From Candidatus Margulisiibacteriota bacterium (GTDB taxonomy: Bacteria > Margulisbacteria > WOR-1 > O2-12-FULL-45-9 > XYB2-FULL-48-7), in assembly GCA_041661965.1 (NCBI GenBank), contig JBAZTH010000003.1:205162-269161 (forward strand): a stretch of DNA of 64,000 nucleotides. The letters run 5' to 3'. Below the pieces are notes generated by a model. It made no database searches. It worked only from the letters and a program-made list of their open reading frames with translations, and was not told the origin of the DNA. The first letter of the stretch is position 1, and each line of letters begins with the position of its first letter. The position numbers and the translations under genes are program-made. Of this stretch, positions 49,147 to 57,219 are shown piece after piece.

Positions 49147-51288
49147 ATGAGAATTTATGACGGATCGCCGCGTTCTTCGCCAAGTTGCCGCCCGGGGGCA
49201 AAAACCGCTTTCTGGCAGCTGGTCCGTGACCGGGGGATTGATATCCGGGGGAATAAGATCCTCTTAAACGGTCTGATGATCCCGGCCGAGCATTTCGAGT
49301 CGATTGCCGGCCGCTTGACCGCCGGGCTCCTTGTGGTCAGCCACCATCTCCGTTTTGATCAACTCCTTGAATTGGTCGAGGACCCGATAAAGTTTTCTCA
49401 CCATTTATGGAGCGGTCAAAATAAGATCGAGTTGTTAAGCTCTCAAGAGATCGAGCGTAGGATTGGCGAGCGGTTTTCCACGGCCTCCGTGGAAAAAGCG
49501 TTGACTGACTGGAGCGAGCATCGTTTGGCGGTCTCTCCAGCCGGCGAAACTGACCTGTTGCGCGGCCATTTGGCCAGGATAATATCCGACTTGGCGGCCG
49601 GCGGCCGCGGCGGAACCTGGGAAACGTTTAAAAAACTTTTAGAGATAGCGGCGGAATTCGAGCGGGACCAGGTCCGGTTCGCTATCATCAACGAACTCGA
49701 AAACTGCGACCCGGAGTGGGGAGCGGAAGCGATTGAAACCTTCAGACAGCGGTATCCGGCCGTTATCGACTATCATTTAGCCGCTTACAACTTCTACCTG
49801 CGCTTCGGGAACTGCGATCGCGCCCTTGAGGCCTGCCGCGCCGCCGCCGCACTGGGCCTCTCGGCTGTATCTAACGCCAAAATGGCAGCTGACGCGGGGG
49901 AACTTGCCCTGGCTAAAAAAGATTATAAGACGGCGATTGCCGCGTTCGAGCACGCTCGGGCGGTTGCCGAAGTAAAAGCGAAACCGGAACTGGCTAAAAA
50001 GATAAAAAAGACGGAACAAGCTTTTTCCCAGGCGAAAAAAAACGAGGCCGACGAGCGCAAATTCAAGATCGGCCGGTTGTTTCGGGGGGCGGCCAACGAT
50101 CAGGCAATGGTGGCCGAACTGGTCGAATTGGTCAGATGGCATCAGGATGAATTCGACGCCTTGATCGGGAAAAACCCTTTAAAAAGCGCGCTCGATCTGG
50201 AAGATGCGATCACCGCTTTTATCAACTTGGAAGCGGCGGCGGTTAATCAAGGAGAGGGAACAATAGCCGAATATTTTTGGCAGATCAATAACCGGTTGTT
50301 CGGCATCCTTTTTGAAAGCGCTGCGACCAAGAAAGAAATTCCCGTGACCTCCGTGCGGATCGCCACGAAGCTGTTTGACGATGACCTGGTCCATACAATA
50401 GAAGAAGATCTTCTGGCCAAGATCGAAGCGAACCTTGGGTCTCCCAATCCAAACCAGCGTTTTCTTTGCCGGGTGATCTTGTGGCATGTCTATTACAAAC
50501 AGGCGGAGAAAGCGTTTGAGAGTGAGAACCTGGACCTGGCGGTCGACCGCCTTCTGGCGGCGAGAAGAATCGCCCCTGATAACCGCAGAGTTGCTTTTGC
50601 TCTGGCGAATATCCAGTGCGATAAAGCGGCGAGGCTTCTGGAAAAAAGGGATGACGCCGGCTCTCTGGCCGAAATACAACGCGGCCTGACGTTCAGTAAA
50701 AAAGCCCTCTCTACCTGGCTGCAATACGGGATCCATGCCATCTACGAAGAAAAAATTGACCAGGCCCTGCGGTTTGCCGATCTGGCCGGGCGGATAGTTT
50801 TGCCGCTTGATATTAAGCCAGCGGACAAAACAAGATGGTTTTGCTCGGTCAGCAGTTTCCACGGCCTGGCCTTGCTGGAAAAATACCTGGCAACCGGGGA
50901 AGAGAGATATTTAAACCAGGCGGAAGAAAGAGTGACCGCCGCCCTGGCTCTTGACCCGACCGAACCGACCACGCCGCTCAATCAGGCCAGAAATAAACTG
51001 TGGCGAGGCGACAATACGGCGCTGCTCCCCGCGATAAATGATTATTTGGCCCAAAGTACCCATCCGGAAATAATGTTATTGGTTAGAATCGTTAAGGATG
51101 TCTTTCACGTTATAAAAGAGGGGGACGAGAGCGAAACCCTGCCGGCGGTTTTAAAGAGACTATCTGATTATATAGTTGGATCCAGGGGTAACGATAATTA
51201 TGAGAAAGCGATCGCTTATCTGCGCGCTTATTGTGAAGTTTACGAAGTGCCGTTAGAGATGGTCGGTCTTACTCCAGCTCGTACATAA
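49147..51288 (+). CDS. TPR-like helical protein of unknown function
   Basis: 713 residues, no signal peptide. From about residue 150 it looks like helical repeats, several of TPR type (DRALEACRAAAALGLSAVSN, KDYKTAIAAFEHARAVAE, LDLAVDRLLAARRIAPDNRR, RYLNQAEERVTAALALDPTE). The first 120 residues are a distinct domain (ILLNGLMIPAEHFESIAGRL). TPR-like proteins are scaffolds; the partner is unknown. The 3' end overlaps convergent rsmE by 20 nt. An earlier ATG at 49140 is out of frame. Confidence 0.65.
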   Translation: MRIYDGSPRSSPSCRPGAKTAFWQLVRDRGIDIRGNKILLNGLMIPAEHFESIAGRLTAGLLVVSHHLRFDQLLELVEDPIKFSHHLWSGQNKIELLSSQEIERRIGERFSTASVEKALTDWSEHRLAVSPAGETDLLRGHLARIISDLAAGGRGGTWETFKKLLEIAAEFERDQVRFAIINELENCDPEWGAEAIETFRQRYPAVIDYHLAAYNFYLRFGNCDRALEACRAAAALGLSAVSNAKMAADAGELALAKKDYKTAIAAFEHARAVAEVKAKPELAKKIKKTEQAFSQAKKNEADERKFKIGRLFRGAANDQAMVAELVELVRWHQDEFDALIGKNPLKSALDLEDAITAFINLEAAAVNQGEGTIAEYFWQINNRLFGILFESAATKKEIPVTSVRIATKLFDDDLVHTIEEDLLAKIEANLGSPNPNQRFLCRVILWHVYYKQAEKAFESENLDLAVDRLLAARRIAPDNRRVAFALANIQCDKAARLLEKRDDAGSLAEIQRGLTFSKKALSTWLQYGIHAIYEEKIDQALRFADLAGRIVLPLDIKPADKTRWFCSVSSFHGLALLEKYLATGEERYLNQAEERVTAALALDPTEPTTPLNQARNKLWRGDNTALLPAINDYLAQSTHPEIMLLVRIVKDVFHVIKEGDESETLPAVLKRLSDYIVGSRGNDNYEKAIAYLRAYCEVYEVPLEMVGLTPART

Positions 51289-51964
51289 TCGTCGCTATCG
51301 CGGCCAGCCCGGCCGTTTCCGTCCGCAAAATCCTCTTGCCTAAACTGATCGGTTTGAAGCCGCTTTTGATCGCCAGATCGACTTCCAGGCGGCTAAACCC
51401 ACCTTCTGGTCCGATCAAAAGCAGGATCGATTGGGGGAGTCCTTTTAAGATCTCTTTGAGGCTTAATTCTTTTTCCAATTCCCAGGGGATCAAGGCGAGC
51501 TCGTACTGCTCCTTTAGTTTTAGCACCCCTTCAAATTGGTGTAACGTCGTAACTTCCGGGACGATCGCCCGGCCGCACTGTTCCGCCGCTTCTTTGGCCA
51601 GCTTATGCCAGCGTTCCAGCTTGGCCTGTTTCGGGAGAGTCCGTTCCGTGACCATTGGAATGATCTTGTTTACCCCAAGCTCGGTGCATTTCTCAACGAT
51701 AAAGTCCATTTTCTGCCCCTTGGCCAGCGCCTGGGCGATCGTGACCTTAACTTTTGGTTCGGTTTCGGCCAGCTTCCGGTTAATGATTTGGCAGGTGATG
51801 ATTGTCTTGGTGATGGTCTCGATCTTAACGTGATAGAGATAGCCGTCGCCGTTAAACAGTTCTAAATCGTCACCCGGCTTTAAGCGGAGGACATCTTTGA
51901 CATAATGTAAGTCGCTGCCGATGATACTCTGGAGCTGTTCTTTGGGGACGAATAGGCGGTGCAT
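51269..51964 (-). CDS. rsmE: 16S rRNA (uracil-1498-N3) methyltransferase
   Basis: 231 residues, full-length SPOUT-class enzyme. The N-terminal PUA-like domain begins MHRLFVPKEQL. The knotted SAM-binding C-terminal part has ILLLIGPEGGFSRLEVDLA and LGKRILRTETAGLAAI, both diagnostic. It methylates U1498 of 16S rRNA. Often next to dnaJ/dnaK or prmA, as here. Confidence 0.94.
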   Translation of the reverse strand: MHRLFVPKEQLQSIIGSDLHYVKDVLRLKPGDDLELFNGDGYLYHVKIETITKTIITCQIINRKLAETEPKVKVTIAQALAKGQKMDFIVEKCTELGVNKIIPMVTERTLPKQAKLERWHKLAKEAAEQCGRAIVPEVTTLHQFEGVLKLKEQYELALIPWELEKELSLKEILKGLPQSILLLIGPEGGFSRLEVDLAIKSGFKPISLGKRILRTETAGLAAIATIMYELE

Positions 51965-51973
51965 TTAGATTTT

Positions 51974-52042
51974 TCCCTCACCCACCGTCCCGCTACGCGG
52001 TCCGGTCCCCCCTCTCCCTATGGGAGAGGGTTGGGGCGAGGG
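51974..52042. repeat. Dispersed CTCTCCC/GGGAGAGG palindrome, copy D
   Basis: CCCTCACCC at one end, GGGGCGAGGG at the other, with CCCCTCTCCC-TAT-GGGAGAGGG inside and a CCGCTACGCGG hairpin. It fills the rsmE-dnaJ gap and reaches the base before the dnaJ stop. Confidence 0.8.
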
Positions 52043-53113
52043 TTATTTAAACTCCTTAAATTTCTTTAGTAACTCTGCCTGTTCAGAAGTGATCTTTTCC
52101 GGGATCTTGACCTCGACCAGGACGAAGAGATCTCCTTTGCCTTTGCGGCCGAGGTGGGGGAGTCCTTTTTCTTTCAGCCGGAGGTTGGTATTCGGTTGAA
52201 TACCAGCCGGGATCTTGAGTTTAGTGTCACCATCGATCGCCGGGATAATGATTTCGTCCCCCAGGATCGCCTGGACAAAAGAGATCGAGGTTCGATAGTA
52301 AAGATTGGCCCCATCCCGGTTAAAGCGGGGGTGGGGGTCGACGGTAATGAAGAGATAAAGGTCGCCCGGTTCGCCCCCCCGGTTACCGGCGTTCCCGGCC
52401 CCCGGGACCCGCAGACGCGAACCGGAATCGATCCCGGCCGGGATCTTCACCGAGATGGTATGCTTTTTCTTTTCTTTGCCGTTGCCGTGGCAGTTGGGGC
52501 AGGGGTGCTGAATGGTCGTCCCTTTTCCCTGACAGGTTGGGCAGGGGGTAACCTGCATGAAGCTCCCTAAAACTGTCCGCTGGGCCCGCTTGATCTGGCC
52601 GGTGCCGCCGCACTTTTCGCAGCGGGTTGGACTAGTCCCTGGTTTTGCCCCGCTCCCTTTACAGGTGGCGCAGGCGGTGTAGTGGACAATTTCGAGCTCT
52701 TTTTCGATCCCCTTAGCCGCTTCTTCGAGGGTCAGCCGGACATCGTAACGGAGATCGTCACCCCGTTCCGGCCCAGTCCGGTGTTGGGGGCGGCCCGCTC
52801 CGCCAAAGAACATGTCGAAGAGGTCGCCAAAATCGCCAAAGTTCTCCGCGCCGTTAAAGCCCCCCTGGTTGAAGCCGCCGTAACCGCCGGCTCCTTGCTG
52901 ACTGCCGGCTTCGCCGTAGTAATCGTATTGGGAGCGCTTCTGCGGGTCGGAGAGGATCTGGTAAGCCTCGTTGATCTCTTTGAACTTATCGGCCGAGCCG
53001 GCTTCTTTGTTGACGTCGGGGTGGTATTTGCGCGCCAGGTTACGGTAAGCCCGCTTGATCTCGTCAGCCGAGGCTCCCTTGGCGACCCCTAGTGTATTAT
53101 AATAATCCTTCAT
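52043..53113 (-). CDS. dnaJ: Chaperone DnaJ
   Basis: 356 residues. J domain (1-68) with YHPDVNKEAG (HPD), a Gly/Phe region with GGYGGFNQGGFNG, a zinc domain with four CxxCxGxG repeats (CATCKGSG, CEKCGGTG, CPTCQGKG, CPNCHGNG) and the C-terminal substrate-binding domain. Co-chaperone that stimulates DnaK ATPase. 60 nt downstream of dnaK, with two tandem hairpins between them. No Shine-Dalgarno is obvious before the ATG. Confidence 0.97.
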   Translation of the reverse strand: MKDYYNTLGVAKGASADEIKRAYRNLARKYHPDVNKEAGSADKFKEINEAYQILSDPQKRSQYDYYGEAGSQQGAGGYGGFNQGGFNGAENFGDFGDLFDMFFGGAGRPQHRTGPERGDDLRYDVRLTLEEAAKGIEKELEIVHYTACATCKGSGAKPGTSPTRCEKCGGTGQIKRAQRTVLGSFMQVTPCPTCQGKGTTIQHPCPNCHGNGKEKKKHTISVKIPAGIDSGSRLRVPGAGNAGNRGGEPGDLYLFITVDPHPRFNRDGANLYYRTSISFVQAILGDEIIIPAIDGDTKLKIPAGIQPNTNLRLKEKGLPHLGRKGKGDLFVLVEVKIPEKITSEQAELLKKFKEFK

Positions 53114-53122
53114 GCTTTTATC

Positions 53123-53164
53123 CCGCGAATAAATTCGCGGTAAATAGGCGAGAATTCATTCTCG
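53123..53164. other. Two tandem hairpins in the dnaK-dnaJ gap
   Basis: CCGCGAA-TAAA-TTCGCGG (53123-53140) and CGAGAAT-TC-ATTCTCG (53150-53165 approx., with flanking AATAGG/CCTATT). Both arms are perfect. They lie between dnaK and dnaJ and could stabilise or process the mRNA. They also have the look of a short dispersed palindrome. Confidence 0.65.
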
Positions 53165-53173
53165 GCCCTATTA

Positions 53174-55075
53174 TTATTCCTTATCTTTTACTTCATAGTC
53201 GGCGTCGACCGTCTTGCCTTCCGGTTGGCCTCCGCCTTGACCTTCACCTTGGCCTTCGCTTGGCGGCGGTGTCGCTTCTTTGTAGAGCTTGGCCGACATT
53301 TCATAGACCTCTTTTTGCAACGCTTCAAAGGCCGCTTTGATGGCGGCGGTATCTTTTTCCGCCAGGACCTTCCGGGTTTCGGCGATCGCTTTTTCGATCT
53401 TATCTTTGGTGGGAGCGTCGACTTTGTCTCCCGCGTCTTTGAGGGTCTTTTCGGCGGTGTAGCAGAGCCCGTCCGCCTGGTTCCTGACCTCGGCCTCATC
53501 TTTGCGCTGTTTGTCGTCCGCTTCGTGGGAGGCGGCTTCTTTCTTCATCTTTTCGATCTCGTCTTTGGAAAGGCCAGACGAGGCGGTGATAGTGATCTTC
53601 TGTTCCTTGTTGGTCCCTTTATCCTTGGCTTTGACGTTCAGGATCCCGTTGGCGTCGATGTCAAAGGTGACCTCGACCTGCGGAATGCCGCGCGGCGCGG
53701 GGGGAATGCCGTCCAGATGGAAGCGCCCCAGGCTCCGGTTATCGGCCGCCATCGGCCGTTCCCCCTGCAGGACGTGGACTTCAACGGAAGTTTGGCCGTC
53801 GGCCGCGGTCGAGAAGACCTGGCTCTTGCTGGTCGGGATAGTGGTGTTCCGCTCGATCAGCGGGGTCATGACACTGCCGAGGGTTTCAATACCAAGGGTC
53901 AGCGGCGTGACGTCGAGCAGGACCAGTTCTTTAACTTCACCGGCCAGAACGCCACCCTGAAGAGCGGCGCCGATGGCGACGACTTCGTCGGGGTTGACCC
54001 CTTTATGCGGTTCTTTACCGAAGTAAGATTTTACCGCTTCCTGGACTTTTGGCATCCGGGTCTGGCCGCCGACTAAGATCACCTCGTCGATCTCTTTGGT
54101 CGAGAGTCCCGCGTCTTCTAAGGCTTTGCGGCAGGGGATCATCGAACGTTCGATCAGCGGGGTGACCAATTGTTCCAGTTTCGCCCGGGTCAGTTTGATG
54201 ACCAAATGTTTCGGGCCGCTCTGGTCGGCGGTGATAAACGGCAGGTTGATCTCGCTTTCAGTCGACGTGGAGAGTTCGCATTTGGCTTTCTCGGCCGCTT
54301 CCTTGAGCCGCTGCATTGCCATCCGATCTTTACCGAGGTCAACTCCCTGGTCTTTTTTGAACTCGTCGAGGAGCCATTGGATAATCGTCTGGTCGAAGTC
54401 GTCGCCGCCAAGGTGGGTATCGCCGTTGGTCGATTTGACTTCGAAGACCCCGTCGCCGATCTCCAGGATCGAAACGTCGAAGGTCCCGCCGCCAAGGTCA
54501 TAGACGGCGATCTTTTCGTTCTTCTTTTTGTCGAGGCCGTAGGCGAGGGCGGCGGCGGTCGGTTCGTTGATAATTCTTACGACCTCCAGCCCGGCGATCG
54601 TCCCGGCGTCTTTGGTCGCTTGGCGCTGGCTGTCATTAAAGTAGGCCGGGACGGTGATGACCGCTTTCTTGACGCTTTCGCCGAGGAAGTCTTCCGCCGA
54701 CTGCTTCATTTTTTGCAGGACCATGGCGGAGATTTCCGGCGGAGTGTAATCCTTGTCGTCAACTTTGATCTTAACTTCCCCTTTACCGCCGGAAGTGACC
54801 CGGAAGGAGATATATTTCAATTCCGCGCTGACTTCGTCGAAGCGCCGGCCGATGAACCGTTTGATCGAGGAGAGGGTGTGTTCCGGATTGGTGACCGCTT
54901 GCCGTTTGGCGACCTGGCCGACGACCCGGGAGCCGTCTTTCAGGAACGAAACGATCGACGGGGTGGTCCGGCCTCCTTCGGCGTTTGGAATGACCGTCGA
55001 TTCTCCCCCCATCATCACCGCGACGCAGCTGTTCGTAGTTCCCAGATCGATACCGATAATCTTTTCTTGTGCCAT
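53174..55075 (-). CDS. dnaK: Chaperone DnaK (Hsp70)
   Basis: 633 residues, full length. It has all three Hsp70 signatures: IGIDLGTTNSCVAV, VYDLGGGTFDVSIL and VILVGGQTRMPKVQEAV. The C-terminal lid ends in a Gly/Gln/Glu-rich tail (GQGEGQGGGQPEGK) and finally KDKE. ATP-dependent chaperone. AAGGAGGA lies 9 nt before the ATG. It is the third gene of the hrcA-grpE-dnaK-dnaJ unit, but an AT-rich unrelated gene lies between grpE and dnaK. Confidence 0.98.
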   Translation of the reverse strand: MAQEKIIGIDLGTTNSCVAVMMGGESTVIPNAEGGRTTPSIVSFLKDGSRVVGQVAKRQAVTNPEHTLSSIKRFIGRRFDEVSAELKYISFRVTSGGKGEVKIKVDDKDYTPPEISAMVLQKMKQSAEDFLGESVKKAVITVPAYFNDSQRQATKDAGTIAGLEVVRIINEPTAAALAYGLDKKKNEKIAVYDLGGGTFDVSILEIGDGVFEVKSTNGDTHLGGDDFDQTIIQWLLDEFKKDQGVDLGKDRMAMQRLKEAAEKAKCELSTSTESEINLPFITADQSGPKHLVIKLTRAKLEQLVTPLIERSMIPCRKALEDAGLSTKEIDEVILVGGQTRMPKVQEAVKSYFGKEPHKGVNPDEVVAIGAALQGGVLAGEVKELVLLDVTPLTLGIETLGSVMTPLIERNTTIPTSKSQVFSTAADGQTSVEVHVLQGERPMAADNRSLGRFHLDGIPPAPRGIPQVEVTFDIDANGILNVKAKDKGTNKEQKITITASSGLSKDEIEKMKKEAASHEADDKQRKDEAEVRNQADGLCYTAEKTLKDAGDKVDAPTKDKIEKAIAETRKVLAEKDTAAIKAAFEALQKEVYEMSAKLYKEATPPPSEGQGEGQGGGQPEGKTVDADYEVKDKE

Positions 55076-55115
55076 TTTAGAGTCCTCCTTGTTTCTTAAT
55101 TAATGTCAAATGACC

Positions 55116-55813
55116 AATGACAAATATTATTTATTATTCCAAACTTGAGCATCTTCTTCATTAAATTCTTCCCAGTCTTTTTTAGATAAGAAACTAATTT
55201 TGTCTAAATATTGATTTAATAAAGCCTCTTTTTGAATTCTTGATAAAGCAATTATTTTGTCAAGTTCTTTAACAATTACTTCTTCAGCTGTAGGAGCTGT
55301 TCTTTCTAAGTTTTCAATATATCTTTTGTAAACTAAATTATATTCGCGCATAAAATTATAAATAGAAAATATGCGACCCTCATCTTTTTTGACGGCGGAA
55401 AAAAGAGCATTTCTAATCATTGAGTCAAAAGCGACAAAAACCGGATCAACATAAATGAGTCTTTTTAATAAATGTTTGCTTGTTAAAGTTGTTTTTATGT
55501 CTTCGGAAACTCGTCCTAAATCAATCATTTGATAAAAGTTGTGAAAAATTTCATATTTTAAGGCTCGCCTTGTTGCCTCTTCTTTTGGTCGCTTATCAAA
55601 GAAGGTTTCTTTTATCCAAAAACCGATAATTGTTAAAATAAAGGCCAAAAATGTTAGGCCTAATTGTATGAGGTTAGTTTCCAAAATAGATTTAATTTGA
55701 GGAGTTGGCGCTACTTTAGCTATTACTTCAATGGTTGGTATGATTAAATTTTTAATCATTATTGTTTGCATATTTCAATAACGCCGCTGGAGGCGACCCC
55801 TTCATTTGTCATT
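55116..55813. repeat. Inverted AATGACAAAT repeats flanking the AT-rich insert
   Basis: AATGACAAAT at 55116-55125 and its reverse complement ATTTGTCATT at 55804-55813. They enclose the AT-rich gene at 55127-55771. The right copy contains the grpE stop codon. The same decamer is part of a longer repeat found at 58228-58261 and 60715-60748. Confidence 0.6.
55127..55771 (-). CDS. AT-rich hypothetical membrane-anchored protein inserted in the heat-shock operon
   Basis: 214 residues. One clear membrane segment (about 35-55, LGLTFLAFILTIIGFWI) follows a short N-terminus; the rest is charged, helical and cytosolic (KDEGRIFSIYNFMREYNLVY, EEVIVKELDKIIALSRIQKE). Base composition is strikingly AT-rich compared with the GC-rich neighbours on both sides, so recent transfer is likely. 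It interrupts grpE and dnaK. Inverted AATGACAAAT repeats bound the insert. A second ATG four codons in (MIKNLI) could be the true start. Family unknown. Confidence 0.65.
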   Translation of the reverse strand: MQTIMIKNLIIPTIEVIAKVAPTPQIKSILETNLIQLGLTFLAFILTIIGFWIKETFFDKRPKEEATRRALKYEIFHNFYQMIDLGRVSEDIKTTLTSKHLLKRLIYVDPVFVAFDSMIRNALFSAVKKDEGRIFSIYNFMREYNLVYKRYIENLERTAPTAEEVIVKELDKIIALSRIQKEALLNQYLDKISFLSKKDWEEFNEEDAQVWNNK

Positions 55814-56264
55814 TCTTGCTCACAATTACCATCGATGGCCTGATCACCCGGCCGCGAAAAACGTAACCTTTTTGCATCTCTTCAATGACGATCCCGGCGG
55901 GACCGCTATCTTCTTTCTGTAGGATCGCTTCGTGCAGGTTCGGGTCGTAAGGCTGGCCGACCGCTTCGATCTCCTTGAGGCCGTGTTTGCCAAGGGTATC
56001 TTCGAACTGTTTCTTGACCAGGGCGATCCCTTTGAGCATCTCTTCCGCCATCTTGGCCGCGGCGGCGGCGTCTAACGCCCGCTTCAAGCCGTCGACGATG
56101 GGGAGGAGGTCGGTGACGATCGTTTCGTTGGCGAACTGGGCAAACTGTTCGCGTTCGGCCGCGGTCCGTTTCTTATAATTATCAAAATCGGCTAAGCAGC
56201 GCAAATAACGATTTTTTGTCTCTTCTAATTCTTGTTCTACGGGATTAATTGTTTCTTCGGCCAT
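55809..56264 (-). CDS. grpE: Nucleotide exchange factor GrpE
   Basis: 151 residues, on the short side. The N-terminal coiled coil (NPVEQELEETKNRYLRCLAD, FDNYKKRTAAEREQ) is followed by the beta-wing domain (VGQPYDPNLHEAILQKED, MQKGYVFRGRVIRPSMVIV). It releases ADP from DnaK. Its ATG shares a base with the hrcA stop (TAATG), so it is coupled to hrcA. Regulated by HrcA through CIRCE. Confidence 0.96.
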   Translation of the reverse strand: MAEETINPVEQELEETKNRYLRCLADFDNYKKRTAAEREQFAQFANETIVTDLLPIVDGLKRALDAAAAAKMAEEMLKGIALVKKQFEDTLGKHGLKEIEAVGQPYDPNLHEAILQKEDSGPAGIVIEEMQKGYVFRGRVIRPSMVIVSKK

Positions 56265-57007
56265 TATTCATCTCCTAACAGGCTAAGTCTTTCGGCGAGG
56301 GCGGCGAGAACCGCGGCGGTCCTGGCGTACGACATCCTGGTCGGGCCGATGATCCCGATCCCGCCGGAGGCGCCGTTCTTCATGTCGTAAGAATTCATGA
56401 TCACGCTGTAATTCTTGACTTCTTTAAACTTGTTCTCGTTGCCGACGTGGATCGTCAGCCCTTTTTGCTGGGTATATTCCTTGACCATATCGACCATCAG
56501 CTCTTCCTCTTCCAGGGTCGAGAGGAGCTGGCGGGTGTTGTTGATGTCGGTGAATTCCGGTTGTTGGACAAGCCGGGCGAGGCCGGAGGAGAAGACCTGT
56601 TTTTTATCTCCCAGGGTCGCGACCAGCGAAGCGTATTCTAAAAGGTGGGAGAGGACCTTCAAGGTCTGGCGGATCGCTTCTTCCACGCTCTGGTTGATCT
56701 GGCCAAGGGCGGCGGCGATGTACTCTTCTTCTTTGGGGGTCAGTTTGCGCGACTTCATAACATGGTCGATGTAATAGCGGTAACCCAGGTCGGTCGGGAT
56801 CCGGCCGGCGGAAGTGTGCGGCTGGGTGATGAGCCCCATCTCTTCCAGATCGGCCATTTCGTTCCGGATCGTGGCCGGGGAGAGCTCGTCCATGTGGGCG
56901 CACCAGATCGCTTTGGAAGCGACCGGTTCGGCGCTATGCAGGTAATCCCGGACGATACATTCCAGGATCTGTTTCTTGCGGTCATTGAGTTCGAATTGTT
57001 TTATCAT
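56264..57007 (-). CDS. hrcA: Heat-inducible repressor HrcA, short form
   Basis: 247 residues where most HrcA proteins have about 340. The N-terminal winged helix (DRKKQILECIVRDYLHSAEP, SPATIRNEMADLEEMGLI, TSAGRIPTDLGYRYYID) is intact. The C-terminal core (LVQQPEFTDINNTRQLL, IGIIGPTRMSYARTAAVLAAL) is also intact. The roughly 90 residues usually found between them, the inserted dimerising domain, are missing: EYASLVATLGD runs straight into KQVFSSGLARL. A perfect CIRCE site overlaps its own leader, so it is autoregulated. Confidence 0.93.
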   Translation of the reverse strand: MIKQFELNDRKKQILECIVRDYLHSAEPVASKAIWCAHMDELSPATIRNEMADLEEMGLITQPHTSAGRIPTDLGYRYYIDHVMKSRKLTPKEEEYIAAALGQINQSVEEAIRQTLKVLSHLLEYASLVATLGDKKQVFSSGLARLVQQPEFTDINNTRQLLSTLEEEELMVDMVKEYTQQKGLTIHVGNENKFKEVKNYSVIMNSYDMKNGASGGIGIIGPTRMSYARTAAVLAALAERLSLLGDE

Positions 57008-57008
57008 C

Positions 57009-57035
57009 TTAGCACTCTCTGTGTGTGAGTGCTAA
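57009..57035. promoter_or_regulatory. CIRCE operator (HrcA binding site)
   Basis: TTAGCACTC, 9-nt spacer, GAGTGCTAA: a perfect match to the consensus inverted repeat. It begins 1 nt upstream of the hrcA ATG and its other end overlaps the -10 box, so HrcA covers the whole initiation region. Confidence 0.96.
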
Positions 57036-57064
57036 TTATAGCAATTGCCGCAACGGGGTGTCAA
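57035..57064 (-). promoter_or_regulatory. Promoter of the hrcA-grpE-dnaK operon
   Basis: Minus strand: TTGACA (57059-57064), 18-nt spacer, TATAAT (57035-57040). Near-consensus vegetative promoter under CIRCE control. The leader is only about 20 nt. Confidence 0.88.
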
Positions 57065-57074
57065 GGGAGGGGGG

Positions 57075-57111
57075 ATCAGACAAACTTTTCGAAGACTAGG
57101 TTCCCCAGATA
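57075..57111. repeat. Duplicated 3' end of hemW (remnant copy)
   Basis: Matches 57748-57784 at 34 of 37 positions, in direct orientation 673 nt apart. On the minus strand it still reads YLGNLVFEKFV followed by TGA. All three differences are synonymous third-position changes. It is not attached to any reading frame with a hemW body. See the finding on the lipoprotein cassette. Confidence 0.85.
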
Positions 57112-57219
57112 GGGGTTGCGGCAGAAAAAAAATAAACTGAAATATTTGAAAAAACGGTCGACATATATCTGTGAGCGGTTTCAATAATGGGTCGGACGAA
57201 GGTCAATAGGAGGAAAAAA

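Noticed and set aside
53225..54076. Long open frames of up to about 300 codons antisense to dnaK
   Set aside because: High-GC codon bias of dnaK produces open antisense frames. They lack ribosome sites and recognisable protein features.
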